Shown one piece after another: positions 21,206 to 32,783 of a stretch of 64,000 bases of DNA; within the stretch, counting starts at the first letter, position 1; each line of letters opens with the position of its first letter. A program made the translations under genes and the position numbers. Location of the stretch: NCBI RefSeq assembly GCF_001571305.1, contig NZ_BCTN01000017.1:1-64000 (forward strand). The letters run 5' to 3'. This DNA comes from Erwinia persicina NBRC 102418 (GTDB lineage: Bacteria > Pseudomonadota > Gammaproteobacteria > Enterobacterales > Enterobacteriaceae). The notes beneath the pieces are model-generated. The model made no database searches and had not been told where the DNA came from. It saw nothing but the letters and a program-made list of their open reading frames with translations.

Positions 21206-21432
21206 TGATTATTCCCTGGAAAGAACTGGATACCGAGACGCTTGATAACCTCATTGAATCTTTTGTGCTGCGTGAAGGCACTGACTATGGCGAACAGGAA
21301 CGATCGTTAAAACAGAAAGTGGAGGATGTCCGCCGTCAGCTTAACAGCGGCGACGTGGTGCTGGTGTGGTCTGAGCTGCATGAATCCATCAACATCATGC
21401 CGCGCGGCCAGTTTCGCGATGAGCAGAGATGA
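21205..21432 (+). CDS. yheU: YheU family protein (UPF0270)
   Basis: A 75-residue acidic protein starting [13 protein letters not shown], matching E. coli YheU (72 residues) throughout, including [16 protein letters not shown] and [14 protein letters not shown]. Function unknown. The ATG overlaps the yheT stop; longer in-frame starts run into yheT and are rejected. Confidence 0.95.
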   Translation: MIIPWKELDTETLDNLIESFVLREGTDYGEQERSLKQKVEDVRRQLNSGDVVLVWSELHESINIMPRGQFRDEQR

Positions 21433-21497
21433 CTTTAGCGGGCGAAACATGTTAACAATGATCCGTCCGTCCGACCTATCGAAGGGAGTTGTTCGTC

Positions 21498-22367
21498 ATG
21501 TCAGCCAAACATCCGGTTATCGCCGTCACCGGCTCCAGCGGGGCGGGAACCACCACCACCAGCCTGGCCTTCAGGAAGATTTTTCAGCAGCTTAATCTGC
21601 GTGCCGCCGAGGTCGAAGGGGACAGTTTTCACCGTTTCACCCGCCCGGAGATGGATATGGCGATCCGTAAGGCGCGCGATATGGGGAAACACATCAGTTA
21701 TTTTGGCCCGGAGGCCAATGACTTCGGCCTGCTGGAAGAAACCTTCAGCGAATATGGCCGCAGCGGAAAAGGCCAGTCGCGCAAGTATTTGCACACCTAT
21801 GATGAAGCCGTACCGTGGAACCAGGTGCCGGGTACCTTTACCCCCTGGCAGCCGCTTCCGGAGCCCACTGATGTTCTTTTTTATGAAGGGCTGCACGGTG
21901 GCGTGATGACTCCACAGCATAATGTCGCCGAGAAAGTCGACCTGCTGGTTGGCGTCGTACCAATTGTTAACCTGGAGTGGATTCAGAAGCTGGTCAGGGA
22001 TACCGGCGAGCGGGGGCATTCCCGTGAGGCAGTCATGGATTCGGTCGTACGTTCCATGGAGGACTACATCAATTTCATTACCCCGCAGTTCTCACGCACC
22101 CATATCAACTTTCAGCGCGTGCCGACGGTAGATACTTCAAACCCGTTTGCCGCACGTGGCATCCCGTCACTGGACGAAAGCTTTGTGGTGATCCACTTCC
22201 AGGGGCTGGAGAACATCGACTTTCCCTATCTGCTGTCGATGATACAGGGGTCGTTTATCTCCCATATTAAAACCCTGGTGGTGCCGGGCGGTAAAATGGG
22301 GCTGGCCATGGAGCTGATTATGGGGCCGCTGGTCCGGAACCTTATCGAAGGCAAAAAGATCGGCTGA
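21498..22367 (+). CDS. prkB: Phosphoribulokinase-like kinase PrkB
   Basis: A 289-residue protein, the same length as E. coli PrkB (YhfF region kinase). It has a P-loop variant GSSGAGTTTT at about 12-21, the phosphoribulokinase/uridine kinase fold, and conserved blocks VEGDSFHRFTRPEMDMAIRK and FYEGLHGG. The start MSAKHPVIAV follows GAAGGGAGTTGTTC. In bacteria without a Calvin cycle its substrate is unknown; no RuBisCO is seen here. It follows yheTU on the same strand. Confidence 0.93.
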   Translation: MSAKHPVIAVTGSSGAGTTTTSLAFRKIFQQLNLRAAEVEGDSFHRFTRPEMDMAIRKARDMGKHISYFGPEANDFGLLEETFSEYGRSGKGQSRKYLHTYDEAVPWNQVPGTFTPWQPLPEPTDVLFYEGLHGGVMTPQHNVAEKVDLLVGVVPIVNLEWIQKLVRDTGERGHSREAVMDSVVRSMEDYINFITPQFSRTHINFQRVPTVDTSNPFAARGIPSLDESFVVIHFQGLENIDFPYLLSMIQGSFISHIKTLVVPGGKMGLAMELIMGPLVRNLIEGKKIG

Positions 22368-22383
22368 CCCCCTGGGGACGGCG

Positions 22384-23559
22384 TTACGCTTTCATCAGCA
22401 GACGGTGAATAAAGCCGACGTGCAGGCTGACGCCGATACTCAACACATCTTCATCAAGGCGAAAATGGGGATTATGTAATCCCCAGCAGGTGCCTTTCTC
22501 CTGATCCCCCGATCCCACCCACAGGAAGCAGCCCGGTATCACCTGTTGATAGGCAGAAAAATCCTCGCAGCCAAACATCGGGGTCGTCATCACCTGCAAT
22601 GCCTTCTCTCCCTGGGTGGCGATAACGGTCTCTCGCGCGATACGGCAGGCATCCGGATGATTCACGCCGGTGGTGTACCCGGGCGTCCATTTAAGCACAT
22701 AGCTGGCCCCCACCCCCTGCGTCATCCCGTCCAGCAGCTGTGACATCATGCGCGGGATCGTACTGCGGTTGTGGGGGCTGAGCGTGCGTAACGTACCGCG
22801 CAGATGGGCTTTGTCAGGGATAACGTTGTAACTGTCCCCGCACTGGAAGCTGGCCACCGTCAGTACCGCGCCATCGTTCGCGTCCAGCCGGCGTGATACG
22901 ATTTGCTGCAACGCCCCGACCACACTCGCGCCCAACACCAGCGGGTCCGTACTCTGCTGCGGCATCGCCGCATGCGCCCCCTTTCCCTGTAACACCAGGT
23001 CAAAATTGTCACAGGCGGCACTGAAGACGCCCTCTTTCACCGCCACCGTCCCCGTTGGCAGGGTGGGAAACACGTGTAAACCATAAATCTGTGATACTCC
23101 GTCCAGCACGCCGAGCTTTACCAGCTCACTGGCCCCCCCCGGTGGCACTTCTTCCGCATGCTGAAAGATGAATCGCACCTTCCCTGCGATCTGCGCCTGC
23201 TGCTGGCATAACACCCAGGCAGCCCCCATCAGCATCGCCGTATGCGCATCGTGCCCGCAGGCATGCATCACGCCGCGATGACGCGAGGTAAACGGCTCCT
23301 GATTCAGCTCTTCAATGGGCAGGGCATCCATATCGGCCCGCAGAGCAATGCATTCCCCGCTGTGTGGGCCTGAAAGTTCAGCCAGCACACTGTTGGGGGT
23401 GGGCCGGCTGATAGCCAGAGGACCAAACTTTTCCAGTTCAGCAGCGACATAGTCGGCCGTGCCCTGTTCATGAAAAGAGAGTTCCGGGTGGGCGTGGATA
23501 TGACGCCGCCAATGCAACACTTTTGCGGTGACATCCTGAATTAACGTCTTGGTATTCAT
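22384..23559 (-). CDS. M20 family amidohydrolase (hippurate hydrolase/amino-acyl hydrolase type)
   Basis: A 391-residue cytosolic metal-dependent hydrolase of peptidase family M20D. Metal-binding signatures are [14 protein letters not shown] (about 91-104), the [10 protein letters not shown] block with the catalytic Glu pair, and GLHVFP. The dimerisation domain lies between. The start is the second of two tandem ATGs, 5 bases after GGAG. Relatives cleave N-acyl amino acids, hippurate or indole-3-acetyl amino acids; the substrate is not decidable from sequence. It is inserted between prkB and yhfA, which are adjacent in E. coli. Confidence 0.9.
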   Translation of the reverse strand: MNTKTLIQDVTAKVLHWRRHIHAHPELSFHEQGTADYVAAELEKFGPLAISRPTPNSVLAELSGPHSGECIALRADMDALPIEELNQEPFTSRHRGVMHACGHDAHTAMLMGAAWVLCQQQAQIAGKVRFIFQHAEEVPPGGASELVKLGVLDGVSQIYGLHVFPTLPTGTVAVKEGVFSAACDNFDLVLQGKGAHAAMPQQSTDPLVLGASVVGALQQIVSRRLDANDGAVLTVASFQCGDSYNVIPDKAHLRGTLRTLSPHNRSTIPRMMSQLLDGMTQGVGASYVLKWTPGYTTGVNHPDACRIARETVIATQGEKALQVMTTPMFGCEDFSAYQQVIPGCFLWVGSGDQEKGTCWGLHNPHFRLDEDVLSIGVSLHVGFIHRLLMKA

Positions 23560-23764
23560 CATCACTCCGTGATTAGTTGAAACGATAGAACGACAGGCCG
23601 GAGTATTCAGACCTTCGGTCACTGCGCCGGTAAATCAGCGTGAAGGACAGTAAACAGGATGAAATATACTGCGCTCACCTCACCAGACTGTGGCGTGAAA
23701 TGCGCGTGATGACGTGCTCAGCATGATGTGCCGCTGGCGAAGATGGCGGGAGGAAAAGAGTGAC

Positions 23765-23788
23765 GCGAGGGAACTGTACGCCCCTCGC
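23765..23788 (-). terminator. Probable terminator downstream of yhfA
   Basis: A 7-bp perfect stem GCGAGGG/CCCTCGC around a 10-base loop, 22 bases past the yhfA stop. The T-run on the minus strand is weak (complement of AGGAAAAGAG). Confidence 0.45.
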
Positions 23789-23809
23789 GCAGACATCAGT
23801 CACATGCTG

Positions 23810-24217
23810 TCAGGCGAGGTCAATGACCTCGTAGCTGTGACTCATTTTGACACCCTGCCCCAACATAATGGCCACCGAACAGTATTTCTCTGCGGAAAGG
23901 TCGACGGCGCGTGAGACGGCTTTATCACCCAGCGCTTTGCCGCTGACAATAAAATGCAGATTAATGTGCGTGAAGATTCGCGGAGCATCTTCACGGCGCT
24001 CCGACGTGAGCTTCACTTCGCAATCAGCCACGTCATGACGGCCTTTTTGTAAAATAGAAACCACATCAATGGCGCTACAGCCTCCGGCGGCCATCAGCAC
24101 CATCTCCATCGGGCTGGGTGCTTTATCCCCGGAGTTACCGTCCATCAACACCTGATGACCCGATGAGGATTCTCCCAAAAATGTCAGCCCTTCAACCCAT
24201 TTAACACGTGCCTGCAT
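23810..24217 (-). CDS. yhfA: OsmC family protein YhfA
   Basis: A 135-residue OsmC/Ohr-fold protein, near identical to E. coli YhfA (134). The conserved cysteine pair is in AAGGCSAID (Cys59 region) and SAEKYCSVAIMLG, the peroxidatic positions of the family. Its physiological substrate is unknown. It diverges from crp over a 367-base shared regulatory region, the same arrangement as in E. coli. Confidence 0.95.
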   Translation of the reverse strand: MQARVKWVEGLTFLGESSSGHQVLMDGNSGDKAPSPMEMVLMAAGGCSAIDVVSILQKGRHDVADCEVKLTSERREDAPRIFTHINLHFIVSGKALGDKAVSRAVDLSAEKYCSVAIMLGQGVKMSHSYEVIDLA

Positions 24218-24584
24218 AACAAAATCCTCGATTTCATTCAGTTACCGCAGAGTACGCTGTGTCAATAAAAACGGCAACGCTGCCTTTTTCCAACTATGCT
24301 GAAGCGAGACAACAGAAGACAGCCTTGTAAAGCTGTGCTACAAACAAAGCTGCAATTATTTACTGGCAAGACAATGCACAGTAAAACGGGACGACAGCAC
24401 GAGCCATGCTCTTAACAGAGGCCCGTATAATTCCTATGGGAACGCTTGAATATTTCAACGCCTGACAGGGACTCATCCCCTGATATCCTAAAATATTTCG
24501 CGCGGCAGGTTAGCGGTAACGCACTTCTCCCCCGCAGAATAGAGGGTATATTTAGGCACGATTACAAACAGAGGATAACAGCGA
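24218..24584. promoter_or_regulatory. yhfA-crp divergent regulatory region
   Basis: 367 bases without a gene. A consensus -10 TATAAT at 24426-24431 has no good -35 at 17 bases, as expected for an activator-dependent promoter, and would give a crp leader of roughly 145-150 nt. E. coli crp also has a long leader. I could not place a convincing CRP site. Confidence 0.55.
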
Positions 24585-25217
24585 ATGGTTCTCGGCAAAC
24601 CGCAAACAGACCCTACACTCGAATGGTTCCTGTCACATTGCCATATTCACAAATATCCATCCAAAAGCACGCTGATACATCAGGGTGAAAAGGCGGAAAC
24701 CCTCTATTACATCGTTAAAGGTTCTGTAGCGGTGTTAATCAAGGATGAAGAAGGCAAAGAGATGATCCTCTCTTACCTCAACCAGGGCGACTTTATTGGC
24801 GAACTGGGCCTCTTTGAAGAAGGTCAGGAACGCAGTGCATGGGTACGTGCGAAAACAGCCTGTGAAGTGGCTGAAATCTCTTACAAAAAATTCCGTCAGC
24901 TGATTCAGGTGAATCCTGACATTCTGATGCGTCTCTCTTCACAGATGGCGAGTCGACTGCAGGTTACGTCAGAGAAAGTGGGTAATTTAGCTTTCCTGGA
25001 TGTCACCGGACGCATTGCCCAGACGTTACTGAATCTGGCCAAACAGCCCGATGCCATGACGCACCCGGACGGCATGCAAATTAAAATCACCCGTCAGGAG
25101 ATCGGCCAGATTGTCGGCTGCTCCCGTGAAACCGTAGGCCGTATTCTGAAAATGCTGGAAGATCAGAACCTGATCTCGGCACATGGTAAAACCATCGTTG
25201 TATACGGCACACGTTAA
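24585..25217 (+). CDS. crp: cAMP receptor protein (catabolite activator)
   Basis: Global regulator of carbon use, 210 residues like E. coli CRP. The N-terminal cyclic-nucleotide domain has [19 protein letters not shown], with the cAMP contacts Glu72, Arg82 and Ser83, and later Thr127 and Ser128. The C-terminal helix-turn-helix [20 protein letters not shown] is unchanged, so it should read the usual TGTGA-N6-TCACA sites. Against the E. coli sequence I remember, the differences cluster at LSSQMASRL: Ala118Ser and Arg122Ser (mature numbering). SD AGAGGATAACAGCG precedes the ATG. Confidence 0.99.
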   Translation: MVLGKPQTDPTLEWFLSHCHIHKYPSKSTLIHQGEKAETLYYIVKGSVAVLIKDEEGKEMILSYLNQGDFIGELGLFEEGQERSAWVRAKTACEVAEISYKKFRQLIQVNPDILMRLSSQMASRLQVTSEKVGNLAFLDVTGRIAQTLLNLAKQPDAMTHPDGMQIKITRQEIGQIVGCSRETVGRILKMLEDQNLISAHGKTIVVYGTR

Positions 25218-25231
25218 CCGGCTCTGAACCC

Positions 25232-25262
25232 ACGGCGCGACGCCCTGTCGCGCCGTTTTTAT
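25232..25262 (+). terminator. crp rho-independent terminator
   Basis: A perfect 10-bp stem ACGGCGCGAC-GCCCT-GTCGCGCCGT followed by TTTTTATTT, 15 bases past the crp stop and directly before yhfK. Confidence 0.93.
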
Positions 25263-25274
25263 TTGGTGTGGCTC

Positions 25275-27356
25275 ATGTGGCGGAGAATTATCTATCACCC
25301 GGAAGTTAACTATGCGCTCAGACAAACGCTGGTGCTGTGTTTACCCGTGGCGATCGGCTGGATGCTGGGCAACCTGCAAAACGGACTGCTTTTCTCCTTA
25401 GTGCCCGCCTGCTGTAATAACGCCGGTCTGGATACCCCCCACAAACGCTTCTTTAAACGCCTCATCGTCGGCGGGTGTCTGTTCGCCTCCAGCAGCTTCC
25501 TGATCCAGTACGCCGGGTTAGAGGGCGTGCCGTTGCCGGTTATTCTGCTGATCATGGCCTTAGTGCTGGGCGTCACGGGTGAGATTAGCCCCCTTCATGG
25601 CCGCCTGCTGCCGGCTTCGTTAATAGCCGCCATCTTCACGCTCAGCCTGGCGGGGCGGATGCCGTTGTGGCAACCGCCGCTGTTATATATTTTGGGGACC
25701 GTCTGGTACGGGGCATTTAACTGGTTCTGGTTCTGGCTGTGGAAAGAGCAGCCGATGCGTGAAACCCTCAGCCTGCTGTATCGCGAACTGGCTGACTACT
25801 GTGAAGCTAAATACACTCTGCTGACCCGGCTTACCGATCCACAGACTGCCCTGCCCCCACTGCTGGCGCGCCAGCAGAAAGCCGTCGATCTGATTAACAC
25901 CTGCTATCAGCAGATGCATATGTTGTCCGCCAATCGGGACAGCCACTACCAGCGTCTGACACGTGCATTCCAGGTGGCGCTTGATCTGCAGGAACATATT
26001 GCGGTCAGCCTGCATCAGCCGGAAGAAGTGCAAAAGCTGGTGGAAAAAAGCCATGCCGAAGCGGTGATCCGCTGGAACGCACAGACCATTGCCGCCAGAC
26101 TGCGGGTACTGGCCGATGATATTCTTTATCATCGTTATCCTGAGCGCTTTACAATGGATAAGCCTCTTCAGGCACTGGAAAAGATCGCTCGTCAGCACCC
26201 GGACAACCCCGTCGGCCACTTTTGTTATTACCACTTCAGCCGCATCGCACGTGTGCTGCGCACTCAGCGTCCGCTGTACCGCCGTGACCTGATGGCCGAC
26301 CGCCAGCGTCGCCTTCCTCTGCTTCCGGCGCTGAAGAGCTACCTGTCGCTGAAATCCTCAGCCCTGCGCACCGCTGCACGCTATGCGGTCATGCTCACCT
26401 TTGCCAGTTCCCTGGCGCTGTTCTTCAACCTGCCGAAGCCTTACTGGATCCTGATGACGGTAATGTTTGTCAGCCTTAATGGTTACAGCGCCACCCGGGT
26501 GCGTATTCAGCACAGAGCACTGGGAACGCTGGCCGGGCTGATCATCGCTGCCGCCACGCTGGGTCTTCATGCACCAGAGTCCTGGGTGCTACTGGTCATG
26601 CTGATCATTACGCTGGTGAGCTATCTGTTTATCCGCAAATTCTATGGCTGGGCCACGGTGGGCTTCACCGTCACCGCGGTTTACTCGTTACAGCTGCTCG
26701 CTCTGAATGGCGCGCAGTTCCTGCTGCCAAGGCTGCTGGACACACTGATGGGCTGCCTGATCGCCTTTGGCGGCATGATCTGGTTATGGCCACAGTGGCA
26801 AAGTGGGTTGATGCGGCAGAATGCGCACGATGCGCTGGAGACCTATCAGGAGGCATTACAGATGCTGCTGGGAAACGAACAGGATGCCGTGAAACTGGCT
26901 TACCAGCGAATGCGGGTCAATCAGGCGCACAATGCGCTGTTTAACTCCCTGCATCAGGCGATGCAGGAGCCCGGCTTTAACTCCAGTTACCTGTCCGATA
27001 TGCAGCTGTGGGTCACGCACAGCCAGTTTATTGTGGAGCACATTAACGCCATGACCATTCTGGCGCGTGAACACACCATGCTGACGCCCACGCTGGCAGA
27101 GCGCTATCTGCAGTCCTGTGAAATTGCCCTGCAGCGCTGCCAGCAGCGTCTGGAATACGACGGACCCGATTCAGGCAGTAATGTCCTGGATGCGCCGGAG
27201 GATTTCCACCAGGGCCCGGTAACCATCATGGAGCGACATGTTAGACGCATCCTTGGCCATCTCAGCGTGATGCATACCATCTCATCACTCACCTGGAGCC
27301 AGCGCCCACATCATGGCCGCTGGCTGTCACGCCATCTGCGTAAATCGAAGACGTGA
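25275..27356 (+). CDS. yhfK: YccS/YhfK family membrane protein (FUSC fold)
   Basis: A 693-residue inner-membrane protein matching E. coli YhfK. There are two clusters of membrane segments, about 15-160 and about 380-510, each followed by a large soluble helical region, the FUSC/aromatic-acid-exporter-like architecture (LVPACCNNAGLDTPHKRFFK in the first cluster). Function unproven. ATG at 25275 is preferred to an in-frame TTG 4 codons earlier because it gives the family start MWRR. The gene begins 13 bases after the crp terminator. Confidence 0.92.
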   Translation: MWRRIIYHPEVNYALRQTLVLCLPVAIGWMLGNLQNGLLFSLVPACCNNAGLDTPHKRFFKRLIVGGCLFASSSFLIQYAGLEGVPLPVILLIMALVLGVTGEISPLHGRLLPASLIAAIFTLSLAGRMPLWQPPLLYILGTVWYGAFNWFWFWLWKEQPMRETLSLLYRELADYCEAKYTLLTRLTDPQTALPPLLARQQKAVDLINTCYQQMHMLSANRDSHYQRLTRAFQVALDLQEHIAVSLHQPEEVQKLVEKSHAEAVIRWNAQTIAARLRVLADDILYHRYPERFTMDKPLQALEKIARQHPDNPVGHFCYYHFSRIARVLRTQRPLYRRDLMADRQRRLPLLPALKSYLSLKSSALRTAARYAVMLTFASSLALFFNLPKPYWILMTVMFVSLNGYSATRVRIQHRALGTLAGLIIAAATLGLHAPESWVLLVMLIITLVSYLFIRKFYGWATVGFTVTAVYSLQLLALNGAQFLLPRLLDTLMGCLIAFGGMIWLWPQWQSGLMRQNAHDALETYQEALQMLLGNEQDAVKLAYQRMRVNQAHNALFNSLHQAMQEPGFNSSYLSDMQLWVTHSQFIVEHINAMTILAREHTMLTPTLAERYLQSCEIALQRCQQRLEYDGPDSGSNVLDAPEDFHQGPVTIMERHVRRILGHLSVMHTISSLTWSQRPHHGRWLSRHLRKSKT

Positions 27357-27432
27357 GTGCCGCTGTTTTTTCCGCCTCATCCCCAACCTCCCCGGGCTTT
27401 ATCAGCACGGGACGACCGGAAAAAAGCGTTCC

Positions 27433-28647
<1,215 letters not shown>

Positions 28648-28733
28648 TCACTACCTCGCCATTTATGCTTTTTCGCACCATGAAAATATAGTCATAAAAT
28701 ATGCATAAAAAATCAAATAAAGGCAACCGATAA

Positions 28734-29312
28734 TCAACGTTTGAGGAAATTAGCCAGCAGTTGATGTCCCTGTTCACTCAGGATGCTTTCCGGATGGAAC
28801 TGTACCCCTTCCAGCGGCAGTGTGCGGTGCCTGAACCCCATGATCTCATCGGGCTGGCCGCGATCATCCATCGTCCACGCGGTGACTTCACATTCTTCAG
28901 GCAGGCTGCCGGCTTCAACAATCAGCGAGTGATAGCGGGTCACCGTCAGCGGATGATTCAGCCCGGCAAACACGCCCTCATCGCGGTGTTCAATCAGCGA
29001 CGTCTTACCGTGCATCACTTTACGCGCGCGCACCACCCGCCCGCCGAGAACCTGTGCAATGGCCTGATGCCCGAGGCAAACCCCCAGAAGGGGAATGTGA
29101 CCGGCGAAATGACGGATGACGTCCAGCGAGATGCCGGCGTCATCAGGAGTGCAGGGCCCGGGCGAGATCACCAGATGCTGAGGGGCCAGCGCGGCGATCT
29201 CATCAAGGGTAATCTCATCATTACGGTGAACGCATACCTCGGCCCCCAGCTCAGAAAAATACTGGTAGAGGTTCCAGGTGAAGGAGTCGTAGTTGTCGAT
29301 CAGAAGCAGCAT
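28734..29312 (-). CDS. pabA: Aminodeoxychorismate synthase glutaminase subunit
   Basis: A 192-residue class I glutamine amidotransferase that supplies ammonia to PabB for 4-amino-4-deoxychorismate, the folate precursor. The triad is Cys79 in LLGVCLGHQ, and His173 and Glu175 in [16 protein letters not shown] (51-60) is typical of TrpG/PabA. It lies next to argD as in E. coli; the fic and yhfG genes that follow in E. coli are missing here. Confidence 0.96.
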   Translation of the reverse strand: MLLLIDNYDSFTWNLYQYFSELGAEVCVHRNDEITLDEIAALAPQHLVISPGPCTPDDAGISLDVIRHFAGHIPLLGVCLGHQAIAQVLGGRVVRARKVMHGKTSLIEHRDEGVFAGLNHPLTVTRYHSLIVEAGSLPEECEVTAWTMDDRGQPDEIMGFRHRTLPLEGVQFHPESILSEQGHQLLANFLKR

Positions 29313-29372
29313 GGGAGGTCCTGATACCAGGACCGCCTGCGGGCGATCCTGACAGAGTGGCCAGTGAGAGAA

Positions 29373-29945
29373 TTATGGCAGCACTTTCGCAGAGAGGATC
29401 ACCACCGGGGTCACCGGAACATTCTGGTAAGGCCCGACATCTTTGGTCTGTACCTGGCCAATCTTATCGGCAACGTCCATGCCTTTAACGACTTTACCGA
29501 AAACGGCATAGCCAAAGTCACGCTGACCGTGATCGAGGAAGGCATTATCTGCCACGTTGATAAAGAACTGGCTGGTGGCACTGTCCTTATCAGCAGTACG
29601 CGCCATTGAAATGGTACCGCGTTTATTCAGCAGGCCATTATCCGCTTCATTTTTAATCGGCGGTTTAGGCTGCTTCTGCTGCATATCAGCGGTAAAACCG
29701 CCACCCTGCAACATAAAGCCTGGGATCACGCGATGAAAAATCGTGTTGTTGTAAAAACCACTGTTCACGTAATCCACAAAATTATTCACCGACACCGGTG
29801 CTTTCTGGTTGTTCAGTTCCAGTTCAATATTACCCGCAGAAGTGGTCAGCAGCACATGCGTATCCCCCTTCGCAGCCATGGCGGAGGCAGAGATCGAAGA
29901 CAGTGCCAGAACGGTCGCCACCGCGGTTAACGTACGTTTCAACAT
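29373..29945 (-). CDS. ppiA: Periplasmic cyclophilin-type peptidyl-prolyl isomerase PpiA
   Basis: A 190-residue periplasmic cyclophilin (RotA), the same length as in E. coli. A signal peptide spans 1-24 ([24 protein letters not shown]). The catalytic block is [14 protein letters not shown], followed by [10 protein letters not shown]. The start at MLKRT is chosen over a 13-codon extension lacking signal-peptide features. A CRP-like site lies in the region shared with tsgA; E. coli ppiA is known to be CRP/CytR controlled. Confidence 0.97.
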   Translation of the reverse strand: MLKRTLTAVATVLALSSISASAMAAKGDTHVLLTTSAGNIELELNNQKAPVSVNNFVDYVNSGFYNNTIFHRVIPGFMLQGGGFTADMQQKQPKPPIKNEADNGLLNKRGTISMARTADKDSATSQFFINVADNAFLDHGQRDFGYAVFGKVVKGMDVADKIGQVQTKDVGPYQNVPVTPVVILSAKVLP

Positions 29946-30077
29946 GAAAGATTCCTTACTGAGTGCGACAAACCATATAACCAACGGTGATTGTAAAGAG
30001 GCACTTACCAGCGCGCCAGCGTTTTACCTTTATTTACGCGGCAACGTTATGAAAGCAAACGTTACTGAGCGTCGAAA

Positions 30078-30099
30078 AATAGTGACTATGATCACGATA
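30078..30099. promoter_or_regulatory. Candidate CRP-binding site between ppiA and tsgA
   Basis: AGTGACTATGATCACGAT contains GTGA-N6-TCAC with perfect core symmetry (30082-30095), flanked by A/T. It lies 133 bases before ppiA and 128 before tsgA. Confidence 0.68.
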
Positions 30100-30222
30100 T
30101 GAATGAAATATGAAAATATTAGTTTCAGTAAAGATTTATGCAGATCACGAATATCGTTAAACTCCTCCTGTCTGGCACGGGCATTCCGCCCGGTGAACAT
30201 CTCTTTCAAACAGGTTTCCACT

Positions 30223-31407
30223 ATGACAAATCGCGATCGAATCGGGCTTACCTGGATCAGCTTCTTCTCCTATGCGCTGACCGGTGCAGTGGTTATCGTT
30301 ACCGGTATGGTTCTGGAGAATATTGCGGCCTACTTCCAGCTGCCCGTCGCTCAGATGAGCAATACCTTTACCTTCCTGAATGCCGGCATCCTGCTGGCGG
30401 TGTTTCTTAACGCCTGGCTGATGGAAATCGTCCCCCTCAAACGCCAGCTGATCTTCGGCTTCGTGCTGATGGTGCTGGCCGTTCTGGGGCTGATGAACAG
30501 CCACAGCCTGACCGTCTTCTCTCTGTGTATGTTTGTCCTCGGGGTGGTGAGCGGTATCACCATGTCCATTGGTACGTTCCTGATCACCCATCTGTATGAA
30601 GGCCGTCAGCGTGGCTCGCGCCTGCTGTTTACTGACTCCTTTTTCAGCATGGCCGGTACCATTTTCCCGATTATTGCTGCCGCTATCCTTGCGCGCGCTC
30701 TGCCGTGGTATTGGGTCTATGCCTGCATCGGTGTGATTTACGTGGCGATCTTTATTCTGGCCCTGTGCTTTGAGTTCCCGGTGCTGGGTAAAAAAGCCAC
30801 CAGCGGCGAGCCGGTCATCAAAGAGAAATGGGGGATCGGCGTGGGCCTGCTGTCGGTGGCTGCACTGTGTTATATCCTCGGCCAGCTCGGTTTTATCGGT
30901 TGGGTGCCGCTTTACGCGACCAAAACGATGGGCATGGATATCGGTCAGGCCGGTAGCCTGGTCGGTAACTTCTGGACAGCCTATATGATTGGCATGTGGG
31001 CCTTCAGCGCCATCCTGCGCTTCTTCGATCCTCAGCGTATCCTCACCGTGCTGGCGCTGGCAGCCACTGCGCTGATGTACTGGTTTATCACGTCCAGTGA
31101 TGCATCGATGCTGAAATGGATCATGATGAGTCTGGGCTTCTTCTCCAGTGCCATCTATACCACCATCATCACCCTGGGGTCGCTGCAGACCAAAGTGGCT
31201 TCACCCAAACTGGTGAACTTTATCCTGACCTGCGGCACCGTAGGCACCATGCTGACCTTCGTGGTGACCGGCCCTATCGTCGAGAAAGGCGGCGCTCACG
31301 CGGCGCTGGCCACGGCAAACGGCCTCTACGCCGTCGTGTTTGTGATGTGTCTGCTGCTCGGCTTTGTCAGCAAGCACAAGCTGCACGGCCATATGGGTTC
31401 TCACTAA
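30223..31407 (+). CDS. tsgA: Major facilitator superfamily transporter TsgA
   Basis: A 394-residue MFS protein with about 12 membrane segments, matching E. coli TsgA (393). The start [14 protein letters not shown] is used because the preceding 40 codons are not homologous. MFS loop motifs include [21 protein letters not shown]. TsgA has been linked to tellurite and selenite resistance in some enterobacteria; the natural substrate is unknown. In E. coli it precedes nirBDC-cysG; here codA follows in convergent orientation. Confidence 0.94.
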   Translation: MTNRDRIGLTWISFFSYALTGAVVIVTGMVLENIAAYFQLPVAQMSNTFTFLNAGILLAVFLNAWLMEIVPLKRQLIFGFVLMVLAVLGLMNSHSLTVFSLCMFVLGVVSGITMSIGTFLITHLYEGRQRGSRLLFTDSFFSMAGTIFPIIAAAILARALPWYWVYACIGVIYVAIFILALCFEFPVLGKKATSGEPVIKEKWGIGVGLLSVAALCYILGQLGFIGWVPLYATKTMGMDIGQAGSLVGNFWTAYMIGMWAFSAILRFFDPQRILTVLALAATALMYWFITSSDASMLKWIMMSLGFFSSAIYTTIITLGSLQTKVASPKLVNFILTCGTVGTMLTFVVTGPIVEKGGAHAALATANGLYAVVFVMCLLLGFVSKHKLHGHMGSH

Positions 31408-31415
31408 AAACCAGG

Positions 31416-31448
31416 TTGAGGCAGACCGTGTTTCGCGGCCTGCCTCAA
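31416..31448. terminator. Hairpin between convergent tsgA and codA
   Basis: A perfect 9-bp inverted repeat TTGAGGCAG/CTGCCTCAA, with further pairing inside the loop (CCG with CGG). It starts 8 bases after the tsgA stop. No long T-run. Confidence 0.6.
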
Positions 31449-31505
31449 TGTCTGCGCACATCAGCAACACGTGACCGTCAGACAGGAAGATCGCCCCGCC
31501 ATCGT

Positions 31506-32783
31506 TTAACGTTTGAAATCCACCTTTTCGCTTGCGTCCAGATGAACCGTGCTGGTGGCGGGTACCGTTTCGGCAATTACCCGGCCATGACGGATGGAAT
31601 ACTGCACAGGTACCTGACGACGTAACGCATCGAAGCCGCTTTCTGCCGGCAGGATCACCAGATTAGCGCTGTTGCCCCTTTCAATGCCGTAGTCCTTCAG
31701 CTGCAGCGTTCTGGCACTGTGTGTGGTAATCAGATTGATGCCGGCATCCAGCTGCTCGTAGCCCATCAGCTGGCAGACGTGCATCCCCATATGCAGCACC
31801 TGCAACATGCTGGCCGTACCCAGTGGATACCAGGGATCGAACACATCATCGTGACCAAAGCAGACGTTAATATTCGCTTCCAGCATCTCTTTAACCCGGG
31901 TAATGCCCCGACGTTTAGGATAGGTGTCAAATCGCCCCTGCAGATGAATATTCACCAGCGGGTTGGCAACAAAATTAATCCCTGAGAGCTTCAGCAAGCG
32001 GAACAGACGGGAGGTATAAGCCCCGTTATAGGAGTGCATCGCCGTCGTGTGGCTGGCCGTCACCCGCTCCCCCATTTTTTCACGCAGCGCCAGTGCTGCC
32101 ACCGTCTCCACAAAGCGCGACTGCTCATCGTCAATTTCATCGCAGTGAACGTCGACCATTCGCTGATATTTTTGCGCCAGGGCGAAGGTGCGGTGCAGCG
32201 ATTCCACGCCATACTCACGGGTGAATTCAAAATGCGGTATCGCCCCGACTACGTCCGCACCCAGCTGTATGGCCTGCTCCAGCAACGCTTCACCATCAGG
32301 ATACGAAAGGATCCCCTCCTGGGGGAAAGCCACCAGCTGGATATCCACCCAGGGTGCCATCTCCTGCTTCACTTCCAGCATCGCTTTCAGCGCCGTCAGC
32401 GAGGGATCGGAGACATCAATATGAGTACGCACATGTTGAATGCCATTCGCCATCTGCCACTTCAGCGTCTGACGCGCCCGCTGCTTCACATCATCGTGTG
32501 TCAGCAGCGCCTTACGTTCTGCCCACCGCTCAATGCCCTCAAACAGCGTCCCTGACTGGTTCCATGCCGGTTCTCCGGCCGTTTGGGTGGTATCCAGATG
32601 AATATGCGGTTCAATAAACGGGGGAAGGGCCAGCCCGCCTTCCGCATCCAGCGCTTCCCCGGCGGCGCAGGCCGCAGGCTGCGGTACGATGCCTGCGATC
32701 CTGCCCTGCAGGATCTCAATCTGCCACAGCCCTTCTTGCTGCGGCAGGCGAACATGGTTAATCCACTGTAATTCCGGACGCAT
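31506..32783 (-). CDS. codA: Cytosine deaminase
   Basis: Hydrolyses cytosine to uracil and ammonia for pyrimidine salvage. The 425-residue protein aligns along its whole length with E. coli CodA (427). Metal ligands are His60 and His62 in PHIHLDTT, the His in [11 protein letters not shown], and the Asp of GHDDVFDPW. In E. coli codA is the second gene of codBA with the cytosine permease and sits elsewhere. Here it is alone, in the slot occupied by nirBDC-cysG in E. coli, and no permease gene is nearby. Confidence 0.96.
   Translation of the reverse strand: MRPELQWINHVRLPQQEGLWQIEILQGRIAGIVPQPAACAAGEALDAEGGLALPPFIEPHIHLDTTQTAGEPAWNQSGTLFEGIERWAERKALLTHDDVKQRARQTLKWQMANGIQHVRTHIDVSDPSLTALKAMLEVKQEMAPWVDIQLVAFPQEGILSYPDGEALLEQAIQLGADVVGAIPHFEFTREYGVESLHRTFALAQKYQRMVDVHCDEIDDEQSRFVETVAALALREKMGERVTASHTTAMHSYNGAYTSRLFRLLKLSGINFVANPLVNIHLQGRFDTYPKRRGITRVKEMLEANINVCFGHDDVFDPWYPLGTASMLQVLHMGMHVCQLMGYEQLDAGINLITTHSARTLQLKDYGIERGNSANLVILPAESGFDALRRQVPVQYSIRHGRVIAETVPATSTVHLDASEKVDFKR

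Noticed and set aside
27366-27425. Inverted repeat TTTTTTCCG / CGGAAAAAA between yhfK and argD
   Set aside because: Arms are 42 bases apart and A/T-rich, so a stable hairpin is doubtful. May be a loose bidirectional terminator.
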